64,000 nucleotides of DNA, taken from NCBI GenBank assembly GCA_033964015.1, contig CM066913.1, forward strand, positions 20,669,854 to 20,733,853, given 5' to 3'. Below the pieces are notes generated by a model. That model was not told the DNA's origin and searched no databases. It was given only the letters and a program-made list of their open reading frames with translations. Shown here one piece after another: positions 43,401-55,400 of this stretch (position 1 is the stretch's first letter; each line of letters begins with the position of its first letter). This DNA is from Scolanthus callimorphus. Its lineage: Eukaryota > Cnidaria > Anthozoa > Actiniaria > Edwardsiidae. Made by a program: the position numbers and the translations under genes.

Positions 43401-46400
43401 GCCCGGACTTGTTTAGCTCAGTTTTAGATTTTTGTCTAGAGAATTCAGAAGGCTCAACTGCAATGTACAACTCGAGTTTAATAGTCATTTAGTCACTCAT
43501 TTCAGCCTGGAATAACGTGAGTAGTAGCTTTCAGTGTTTCTTTTCTATATTATGCAAAGCTAGTGTGTAATATTTTTTATTTCTTTTTCTTAGTTCTCAC
43601 CTATTATGTACGGTAACACGCGAATAAAGTTGTTTGTATTTATTCGAGTGCATGATTGAGTTCGAGAGTCTTTGCTGAACGATCTCCGCTCCGGGAACGC
43701 GACAGTGAGAAGTTATTCCAGGTTATTGGAAGGAAATACGGAAATCCCATCGGTCAAACGCCAGTCAAGTTGGTCTACACGCGTGAGTTATGGCCACCGA
43801 AGGTAAAACACATCTAGTTAGCTCGGCGGACGACACGAAGTCAGGAGGCACTCGTTCAAGCGAGCTAACCAGTTCAGGGTCTCGAAAATCCAGTGCTTCC
43901 TCGGCGAGGAGGAAAGCAGCCGCTAAGGCCGCCGTGGCTAAAAAGCAAGCCGAATTCGATAAGGTTTTGGCTGACAAAGAAAGAGAACGTAGAAAACTAG
44001 ATCTAGACTCGCAAATGAAACGTGCAGACATAGATTACGAGATGGCAGTCTTGAAAGCGGAGAAAACTAATGCTATGGCTAGTGCAGAGTTAACTGCAAT
44101 CGAGGAAGTTATCCGTGAAGAAGCTGAGGAAGTCAGGGAACAAAGTATAGAACACTTAGGAGCAGAAATGAGTACATCTGACCGCACGGATGCGTGGGTC
44201 AAGGAACACTCTCCCGTATGTTTTGCGCACGTGTTGCCTGATATACCCAATCCCGAACAAATGTCCCCATTCAATAACCCCTTCTATGAGGAAGACACAC
44301 AGCCCTCCGTTGCCCCCCTACTCCGGCGCGCACTCTTCACACCCAAGGGGGAGGTAATGATCAAAATATTGCTGTGGTCCCCCCTGAAAGCGTTAAATTA
44401 AACTTCGCCTCGCCATCGCAAGAACTCGCTGGTACCCAGTCCACCCAGGGACACGCCCCGAGACAAGTAACAAAGACTGTACCGCAGATATTCACTTATG
44501 TCGAGTCCCCTTTCACAACTCACGAGACCCAGTCTCCGTCAAGTAAAGACCCCAGGAATGACAAGGGCCTACCCCAGCCTCCAGGCCAGTCGTTTTTAAT
44601 TAGCAAAGGCGAAACTAAAATGGTTGGGAACCACGCCCCCACATGGGAGAAAGGGACCGAGCCCCAGAGCTCCTCCAACATTCCTTTAGCGCCCTGGAAC
44701 GCGCAAACGCCCTTTTGCAATCACGCCCAGCGCGAAACAAAGTCTCCCAAATGTCACCCGGATGTCTTTAAAGGCGATGTTGCTATATTCCATTCGTGGA
44801 AGCGCTCTTTTGAGGCAATGATTAAGGACGCAGACATTACAGCGGAGCAAGAACTAAATTATCTCAGGACTTACACAAGCGGCGACGCCCAAGAATTAGT
44901 AGACAATTTTCGTAAGAGACAACAAAGTGATCCTGCTAAAACGCTTAAGGAATTATGGGTAGAACTGGAGAAACGCTTTGGCAACTCGGCGGCGCTAACG
45001 CAAACATTGATCACACGCTTATGCGAAGCTGCTAAATTTGGGGATAAGGATAACACGAAGCTAAGAAAGTTTGCAGATCTTTGCGCGGACATAGACTGTC
45101 AGGTTGCGCAGCTACCAGGGTTGGCTTGTCTCAACTATTCTATCGCGATACGCCCCGTGGTAGAAAAGCTCCCAGCTTATCTAGAAACAAATGGGAAAAG
45201 ACGATCGTGGACTATGCGGACAAACACCAGGACGCGTACCCTACGTTCCATGAATTTACGCGGATGGTACAGAAGCAGTCACGGATCAAGAACCACCCGA
45301 ACGTCCTCGCCACCCCCGAGAGCGGCACCCAGGAACGCCGCCCCGATCATAACAAAGGAAAGGGGCGTGGCAGTACACCACGAGAACCGGAAGAGAGACG
45401 CACCTTGAAGACGAGTGCAACTTGCGATGCTAAAGAAGTATCCATCCAAACTCCATCGACACGCGTCGAAGACGACAAGCCCGGCGAGAGCCCGCCTACA
45501 AAGTTTTGTCCCTATCACGACAGAAAGAGCCACGATCTAGCCGACTGTAGAGCCTTCAAGGAGATGTCCCCAGACGAGAGAAAAGAGTGGATTTTTCAAA
45601 CGGGTCTCTGCTACCGTTGCTTTTCGCCATCCCACAAGGCCGCAGCCTGTAATACCGACACGAAGTGCTCCCTGTGTGGAAGTGAACGTCACCCGGACCT
45701 CCTTCACAAAGATCCCACAGAGAAGAAAAACGTCGGTAACATTCGAGAGGGCGACAGCGGGTCGTCTGAGAGTCACGTGATAAGCAAGTGCACGTCTGTT
45801 TGCGACAAGAAGCCCGGTGGTTTCTCTTGCAGCAAAGTCGTCCTCCTGGAAGTCTACAAGGCCGAGAATCCAAGCGAATCTCACCGTACGTATGCCATTC
45901 TAGACGATCAAAGTAACGCCTCTATGATAACACCGGAGCTCGCGGATAAACTTGGGTTAAACGGCACTCGATGGAAATACTATTTATCTACCTGCAGCGG
46001 CGAGAAGGAGGAACGTTACGGCCGTAGAGCGACAGGTCTGGTAGCCAGGTCAGTTCAAGGAAGTACTGCGAAGCTACCCACCCTGATAGAATGTGACGGA
46101 CTCCCCAGAAACAAGGAAGAAATCCCGACACCGGACATCGTCAAACAGCATTCCCACCTGCAAGGCATAGCAGACGAGATCCCGCCTCTAGACAAAGACA
46201 CGGATATAGGACTCCTAGTTGGAAGAGACGCGCCTGAACTGTTAAAGGTGCGAGCCTTTAAGAATGGCCCTAAAGGCGCCCCGTGGGCGCAGAAGACAAC
46301 TTTGGGATGGACGATTTCCGTACAAGCTTGTCTCGATATGGTGAACGGAGCTATCCACGTCAACGCGAGAAGAACAGTTGTCTCGGTGAACGAAGAAAGT

Positions 46401-49400
46401 GAGGACCCGTCACACGAAGTACCGCCTCAGACAGCCGCGAAGGGGCCAGAAAAAGAGTTGTCGAACTGCCCTTATCACCTGAATGTCAAAGATACGTTCA
46501 CTCAACCACAGGATGAAGATGTTTACCTCACGACGGCGAACGACAACGACACAAGTTTATCTCAGGAGGATAGGCGATTTCTCGACATCATGGAAAAGAC
46601 CATTCATAAGGACGCCGAAGGATTCTGGGAAATGCCTCTACCGTTCCGTTCAAGCGATGTTAAGATGCCCAACAACAAAGAGTACGCAATCAAACGCCTA
46701 AACGGTCTGCTACGGACACTTAAACGTAAACCAGACATGCAACAAGAGTACGTAGAGTTCATGGGAAGCTGTTAGAGCGCAAGCACGCAGTTCCGGTACC
46801 GCCCGAAGAGCTTTCAGCACACCAGAGCGACGGCAAGAGTTGGTATTTGTGCCATTTCGGGGTCTACCATCCCAAGAAGGGTCAAATTAGAGTCGTGTTC
46901 GATTCTTCAGCCGAATATCAAGGTGTTTCTCTGAATAAGGAACTTCTTGCCGGCCCAGATATGACCAACAGCTTATTAGGTGTGTTACTGCGCTTCCGAG
47001 CACAGAGATCACAGCGATATGCTGTGATGTTGAACAGATGTTTCATTCTTTTCGCGTATGCAAAGAACATCAGGATTTCTTAAGATTCATGTGGTACAAG
47101 GACAATGACCTATCGAAGCCTATCATCGAGTATAAAATGACGGTGCACATCTTTGGGAATTCTCCAAGCCCTGCGGTGGCAGCATTCGGTTTGAGAAGGT
47201 CAGTTGTGGACGGCGAGGAGAGCACAAGTGAAGAGGTGAGACAGTTCGTACGCAGGAATTTCTACGTGGACGATGGCTTAATATCGGTGCCGACCCCCGA
47301 GCAAGCCGTTTGTCTAGTACAAGAGACTCAGAAGGTGCTTGCGAGGTCGAATCTAAGACTCCACAAAGTAGTCTCCAACTCAAAGGCGGTCATGGAAGCT
47401 TTCCCTTCGGAAGATATAGCCAAGGACTTACGAGATTTAGATTTCCGCAGCGATGGTCTGCCGGCGCAACGCTCGTTAGGTGTTCAGTGGGACTTAGAAA
47501 GTGATGCATTCGCGTTTAAACTCTCTATGGCCGACAAACCGTTCACAAGAAGGGGCGTTCTCTCAGTCATCAACTCCGTATACGACCCGATCGGCCTAGC
47601 CGCGCCAGTGATCATAGAAGGGAAACGACTGCTCCAGGAGCTGGTAGTACTGGGTAAGCACGGCAATGGAAGCGAACCCTTGGGATGGGATGATCCTCTT
47701 CCCGCAAGTAAGATGCAACGCTGGAAATGCTGGAAGGAAGCTCTCGTCGACCTCGAAGGCGTTAAGGTGCCCCGATGTTATCACCCGAAGGAGTCGGAGC
47801 GATAGGAAAGGCCGAGCTCCATACATTTGCCGACGCGAGCAAAGATGCAATTGCAGCAGCTGTTTACCTTCGCCTCATTAACGGAAACATGAGGGCGAAA
47901 CCACCACTTCTTTCGTTTGGCCAGGCGAAGGTAGCGCCATCACACCCTACGAGCATACCAAGGTTAGAATTATGTGCCGCTGTATTAGCTGTGCAAGCTG
48001 CCAAGAAAGTCGCAACAGAGCTAGACATCCAAATATCCGAAGCCGTCTACTACTCAGACTCCAAAGTTGTACTGGGTTATATTAACAATGAAGCGAGACG
48101 TTTCCACGTATATGTTGCCAACCGGGTTCAGATAATCCGAAGCCTCTCATCCCCTACACAATGGAAGCATGTACCAAGCGAAGACAACCCCGCGGATTTG
48201 GCCACACGAGGGATACGCCCTGATGCCTTGAAAGAGTCAACATGGATCCAAGGCCCGGACTTCCTCAGGAAGGGGGAAGACTTGAAGGTAACATCAGAGA
48301 TGCCAATGAATCTGGACGAGAGTGACCTTGAAGTAAGAAGACAAGTGAATACGCGCAAGACGGAACTCGGAGACTCCCGGCGTAAAGGTCTGGGGTCAGA
48401 TAGATTCAAGAGATTCTCAAGCTTTGCTACCCTAAGAAGGGCAATTGCCACCTTGATCGTCAAGATCCGAGAGTTCAAGAGACAGAGAATCACAAAGAAA
48501 GTCTTATCGAATAGGACAAGATCGAAAACGAGCATCCCAGACCAGGGCAGAAGACTGCGACTGCCGACAGCTGAAGAGCTCGAACAAGCTACAATAGTAA
48601 TCCTGAAGGAGACTCAAGAAGAAGGTTTCAGTGGTGATACGGCATGGAAGCTGAAACAAGTCAAAGGGAATGACGAACGTGTGAAGCGCAAGCGTGAAGT
48701 AGAAAGAAAGAAAGCCCTTCGAAAGTCTAAGTTGTATCGACTAGACGCGTTCATCGACCAAGACGGGATCCTGAGAGTAGGTGGTAGACTCAAGCGCGCG
48801 AAGCTGGAGCACCTAGAGAAGCACCGATTCTACTCCCGAAGACTCACCATATCACAGCGCTGATAATTCATCACTACCATCAGCTATCGCATCATCAAGG
48901 CAGACAAATCACCCACGGGACAATACGTAGTGCCGGATACTGGATCGTGGGAGGCCATGGATCTGTCAATAGAGTCATATCAAGCTGTGTGACGTGTCGT
49001 AAACTCAGAGGGCCGTTACTCGAACAACAGATGGCAGACCTACCGCCAGACAGAGTGGAACCCGGTCCAGCCTTCACCCAGGTAGGGTTCGATGTGTTTG
49101 GACCGTGGTCAGTGCAGACAAGAAAGACGCGAGGTGGAGCCGCTGATTCCAAACGTTGGGGTTTAATTTTTACGTGCTTGGCTAGCAGAGCAATTCACGT
49201 GGAATTGATAGAATCAATGGACGCGAGCTCGTTTATTTGTGCTCTTAGACGCTTCTTTGCTATACGTGGACCCGCCGAGCTTCTCCGATGTGATAGAGGA
49301 AGTAATTTCGTCGGCGGCAAGAATGAGATCGATGATGCATTAGCGGAAATGGATCACGATGCTATACAGAGGTACCTGACCGACAACGGATGTGAGTGGA

Positions 49401-52400
49401 TTTTCAACCCACCCTGTGCTCACCATTTTGGAGGCTCATGGGAGCGTCAGATAGGGACAATAAGGCGTATCCTAGACGCCATGCTCGTCCAACTGTCCCA
49501 AAAGCTCACCCACGAGTTACTAGTGACATTGATGTCAGAAGTCACAGCTATCGTCAATGGGCGACCTCTTACAAGTATCCCCACGGACACAGATGAACCA
49601 CAAGCGCTCACCCCGTCAATGCTTTTGACGCTCAAGACTCGTCCCCTCGGACCATTACCCGGCAAATTCACTCCCTCAGATGTCTACGCGCGACGCAGGT
49701 GGAGGAAGGTTCAATATCTCGCAGATCAATTTTGGTCCAGGTGGCGGAGGGAATACATCCAGAATTTGCAAGTGAGACCGAAATGGAACCGAGAGAGACG
49801 TAACCTTGCAGTTGGTGATATCGTACTGATGGAAGACGAAGGCGCGCACAGGAACAGCTGGCCGCTTGGCAAGATCACCAAGGTAACACCAAGCGCGGAT
49901 GGAAGAGTACGGAAGGCCACGGTGCTAGTGTACAAGGATGATACTCGGAAGGTGTTCGACCGGCCGATCAGCGCGCTGGTGCTGTTGGTTCCTAAGGACG
50001 ACGATGACAACTCCACTACAGATGATTAGATAGGTAGCAAGGATCGCCGATCCCTGAGCGAGGAGTGTGATGTTCTACGAACAATTATTAGCTTAGTCTT
50101 ACATTGTTGACATTTATTTCATTTCCGGTATAATCAATTTCCGGTACAGTCAGGCCGCCGGACCACGTGACTACCTGCCCGGACTTGTTTAGCTCAGTTT
50201 TAGATTTTTATCTAGAGAATTCAGAAGGCTCAACTGCAATGTACAACTCGAGTTTAATAGTCATTTTAGTCACTCATTTCAGCCTGGAATAACGTGAGTA
50301 GTAGCTTTCAGTGTTCTTTTCTATATTATGCAAAGCTAGTGTGTAATATTTTTATTTCTATTTCTTAGTTCTCACCTATTATGTACGGTAACACGCGAAT
50401 AAAGTTGTTTGTATTTATTCGAGTGCATGATTGAGTTCGAGAGTCTTTGCTGAACAATCTCCGCTCCGGGAGCGCGACACCTACTAGGAAAACACACACT
50501 AAGTTGCATAATTCTATTTTCAGTCAACTGGAAAAGAATTCTAAGCAACCGGGAAACCATTCCTATACAACTGCACACAGTGAACTCAGATTGTATATGT
50601 TAGAGACTTAGTTTGTGTTTGTTAGTTTGTGATTTGTTTACAAAAGGCTTACTTAATAAATATCCCATTCATTGTACAGCCCCAAGAAACATATAAGTGA
50701 GTTATGTTTCTGACGGTCACTATGTGCAGCACTCATTAATTTGAGCCCACTCCCTGTGGTTACTAGTATTCTTTGCAGAAGAGGGGGGCGGACTTGTGCA
50801 GAGAGCAAAGTTCCTTTTACCAGGGTATTTAACTCACAACTCTACCTTTCTGTCTGTTGCCATGGTAACAAAGAGATTGCCATTGGGAGAAAATGCTAAT
50901 GAGACAGGATGTGTTTTGCACTGCAACAGAAAATAACAAAAACATGAAACAAGATCTAAATTGCATGAGGTAACATAAGGGGCAAAATAAAGCCAATAAA
51001 AAAGCTTACCATTATAAACTCAAAGAGATCTGTGTCTGTTTTAAATTCAAATTTGACATTTTTTGGAAACTTGAAGTCTCCTTTGAGAGTGGACCAGTAT
51101 TCAATCATTCCTGCTTTATCTGCTGACACTGCTACATTGTACTGTGGATTGTACTAAAGAACAAGAAAGCAATGAACAATAATTACTCATTTAAGTGATT
51201 ATTGATAAAGACAATTTACAAATTTGACAAACTTTTTAACTATGGTGGATTTTCATAACACAACCCTATGAAACATTAGAGTGTAGTAGAAGGCTTTCCT
51301 GTCTGAAGGTTGGATCTTTAGTAGGGATTCTTCCTATAAGGGGATATATTCAAAGTAGGGGGAGGTGTTCATTTAACCCTTTCAGGTCCAACTTGTTTCT
51401 ACATATAAATAGCTTTTTTTTTTTAGACCAAACAGACATGCCCCTGTCCATATTTTTCATATCGGATCTAGGTTTCTGGGTTTCCTGTGTTTTGTTAGCA
51501 GGGAGGTTGGTACTTCTTGCAGACCAATACCGGTGACTCATAAGTTGCTACCGGGTATTTCCAGTGGTGGTGGTTTGAACGAAATCCACAGGTATCCCAA
51601 AGAAGAAGTTCTGTTGTTGTGAATTTTGTAAAACCGATTTCAAACTTCAAGCACAATATTTCGCTTGAAACCTCACTTGGAAACTTGTGCTTGGAAGTCA
51701 GGAATAAAGGTTAAACAAAATACAATATGCTGCATGTGAATTGTTTTTGTCTAGCTTAAAATTTAACAAGAAATGAAGCCCTTGGAGCATACACATCAAT
51801 GTGTTTGTCTTATTTCATCAAAACAAGTGATTGTTTCTGTAGTAAAAGCAAAGCTCAAAGCCGGTAACGCTGCTTTTCTTTATCAAAAGTTCACTGCTTT
51901 ATCTGCGTTGTGAAGGAAAAGTTTGGAGTTTGTTTAGAGAGTCTTTGAATGTATGTGCTAGTGTTAAAAATACAGATTTTTCCGTATAAGGGCATGAAAG
52001 GGTTAAAAAAATATTAACCCAAACAACCATTTTGGGTTAATTAGGACCCAAGGATTTAGCTGAGCATGTTAAAACACCTGGTCTTGTGACCTCAACTAGT
52101 TTTGCATTTAAGCAACAAGCAAAAAATAATAATAATAGCAAAATATAGCAAATGCATCTACCAGTGCTGGTTACCAGTAGATGCCACTGTGGGAATGGAT
52201 CCCAATGGGGGAGTGATTTTGGAAATTCTGGTTGCATGGGGGAGGCAAAATATAGCAGTAATGTCACCAGTGGTGGGAGGTCCAGGGGGGGTTTCTTCAC
52301 ATGCCGACCTGATAGGGGTGCTCAACGTATTTGTTAGGGGTCAAAATCGACTCTCATGTATTTTCAGGGGGTATTGGAGAAATATTGTGGCTTTCACTTA

Positions 52401-55400
52401 GAAATGGTATTTTTTAGGGTGAATGAAAGGGTCACAAACCAAGCAAAATGTTTTCTGGCTTTCTTTATTCATTTCTAGCTCTAAAAAGGGATATGCTAGA
52501 TGATAACAATAACAAATAAGGTTTATTGTTGGTATTTTTTTAGGGGTCATTTTGTTTCAAAAGGTATTTTTAGGGGGTGGATTTTTTATGTCCTGGTATT
52601 TTTAGGGTGTATTTTCCGATTTCCTGACGAGCACCCCTATCACTCTTACTTGGGAGAACCCCCCAGGTGGGAGGTATAGGTATTTCCCAATGAATGGTTT
52701 CTGTATAGTTCCTTCTGACAGGGCAGCTACCCAGTGCTACATATAATGGGCAATTCCAGAAAATAAAGGTACTCCCCCACGGGTGGCATTTGGAAATTCC
52801 GATGGGATGGGGGGTTTAAGAGCTCGGAATTCTGATTGCAAGGGGGGTTTTCGAAGCTAGATTTCTTTAACCTGCCCGGAATTCTATATGCATGGGGGGG
52901 TAAACCATTTCGGAAATTCTGGATGCATGGGGGGGTCAAAAACTAGTGCCGCCCATGGGAGGGTACCTTTATTTTCTGGAATTGCCCAATGGCACATTAC
53001 TTACTCTGATAACTGAGACTGTACTGGAATGAAGCTTGAGGGTGTGTAGTGGGGTGTTTGTGCCTCTGCCATCATAAATGTGGATTTCACCAGTTTCTGC
53101 ATCTGAGCTGCAAGTTAGATTTCCACAGCAAAAAGGAGTGTTGAAAAAAAAATGGAAAATACCCTAACATGTGAGCTGTCAGAATCAAACACGTCAATAT
53201 GTAATTACTTCTTATGAATGCAAATAAGCTGCATGCTTTATGGTACAACAGCAAATGGGGAACTTTCTTTATTCTATTTTTTCTTACCAAGCAACAGTGG
53301 CGATAGCTGCTCCTCTTGGGTAGACCCACTCACACTGCCCAGGTTGGTGAGTCAGCTTCAACATGTTGATCATATCTGGTGATATTAATGATGGTATTAA
53401 AGTGCAGAATATAAAACGAAATCAGTTGTTACATTTTTAAACACATTGTTTTTAAAGAAGTAAGCACTGCAAGTTTTAAAGATTTTTGGTAAAATGCTGC
53501 AAATGTTATGGCGGTTCATAGTTACATATTAATTTGCTGTGAGCTCTAGCTGGCTAGCACGTTACGGTAGGCATTCAGGATATCAGATGACACTATTTCA
53601 ATGTTTTCCCAATTGTAGAGTCAAACATTGAGTGCATATATTGAAGGCCTCAACTTGATTAAATGACATTGGCTGGTTATGGGTGCTCCGGTTTAAAATC
53701 ATTATTTATATGGGTATTTCAGTTCAATTCATTGAGATTCCAAAATGCTGAGCAGAAATCTGTTGTACTATTATGGTAGTTCTGTATGATGCCTTCAATG
53801 CACTGCATTTACAAGTGGCATGATGCTTACCGAAGTTGATAATATCAAACACTTTCATGGACTTGTCATTGGCCACAGAACAAAAGAGGTGTCCATCAGC
53901 ACTAGCAGAGATACACTGAACAGCACCTGTCAGGATACATTCACCAATAACAATACTAGGAGAATGAGAAGTCCCTGAGTTTTTGAAAACATGGTCTAGA
54001 AAGTCCTTGAATTTTATCTTCTGTGATTTTGTACAAACTCTGATCTGCTAGTGAATTTCCAGCTACTGGTAAATAGTACCAGTATAAAATATGAAATTTG
54101 GGGTCAAGCTTTCCAAGCATTACAAATTAAACACTAAGCTTTCAAGCTCTGAAATATTCAATATCAAAACCTTATGAGTCGGTATGGTAAAAGATTAATG
54201 CCTTTAACTCAGCCGCTTCCTACCTGTGCCACCCGACAGCTTTTCAAAAACAGCAATTCTTAGCTTCAAAGTTGTTGTAGAAAAAGCTCTCACAAAATTT
54301 CAAGCACTTGAGTTCTTTCAAGGCATTGAATTTTCATATTCAAATTTTAAGCATTTTCAAGGACTTTCAAGGCTTGTATTGGTAGGCAGTAGTAGGCAGT
54401 AGGGTGTACCTACTGCCTACTGTGTACTGTCTGCAAAATTAATGGCCAGCAGGCTTAAGATTACTGAAAAAAAAAACACCCAAAAAGAGCCATCTAGCTG
54501 CACTAATAAACACATGGCATACTGGAACACCTAAAGAAATACATAGAGGATATTACATGGTGGCGCGAAGATATGAGTTTTATTTTCGAGTGGCAAGAAC
54601 AATATTTTACGAATGAGCGCAGCGAATGAGTAAAATATTGTTTTTGACACGAGAAAATAAAACTCATATCTTCAAGCCACCGTGTAATTTTCTTTTTATT
54701 ATAATATAGACAAACCAGAAAAAATATTCCAAATTGATTTCCAAGCACTTTTGTTTTGACCGATATCCTCACTAGTGAGGATATGGAAAATATGTCACTG
54801 AGGACCTGGATGTAGCTTCGTATGAGATCTACGAGTGGCGTATTTCCCAGTAAAACACTCGCGTCTATATAATAAAAAGAAATACATGGTTTTACATGGT
54901 TGAGAAGCCAGAATAATTGATGGTTAGAAAATGGACTCAATTAGAGGTCTGTATATCGTTAAGGTCATAGTTTATTACCTAAGTGACTTTTGAAATGTTT
55001 GACAAACTCAATGCCTTCTTCTAGCTTCTTCCAGAACTTGATGTGGCCATCACAGCTTGCAGTGATCAGGAAGTTTGTGCTGCAGCAAAAAGTGTAGGTA
55101 TAGAAGCCAATTACAATAATCCTTTTTGTCATTTGCAGTCTGACCAGAAAAGACAAAACTGTAGCAATTGCTTACTTGTTGGTGCATGGAGTTAGTTAGC
55201 TGGTATTGTGCCAACTGCAACTGGTAAGTTAACAATATAATGTATATTGTGGCCTAATTTGACATGATAGTGACATGACATGCCAGACATGACCTATTCA
55301 GTGAGAACTGTAGCAACAGTATGGAAAAATTCAAATACTGTCTGTAACATATTTGCATGGGCACCCTGTGTCACCCATAATGCCTAGCAGTAGTAAACTG

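Larger units (their letters stand above)
43289..50479 (+). mobile_element. Full-length BEL/Pao LTR retrotransposon in PPWD1 intron 8
   Basis: Two LTRs (43289-43704 and 50066-50479) bound a 6.4-kb interior with gag- and pol-like reading. The target duplication CCTAC sits just outside both LTRs (43284-43288 and 50480-50484). The LTRs begin TG and end CA. Domain order is gag, CCHC knuckle, protease, reverse transcriptase, RNase H, integrase. The order and the motif styles (YVDD; HHYH...CVTC) fit BEL/Pao. The reading changes frame at about six places, so as given it is not one open frame. It is antisense to PPWD1. LTR similarity indicates a recent insertion. Confidence 0.92.
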
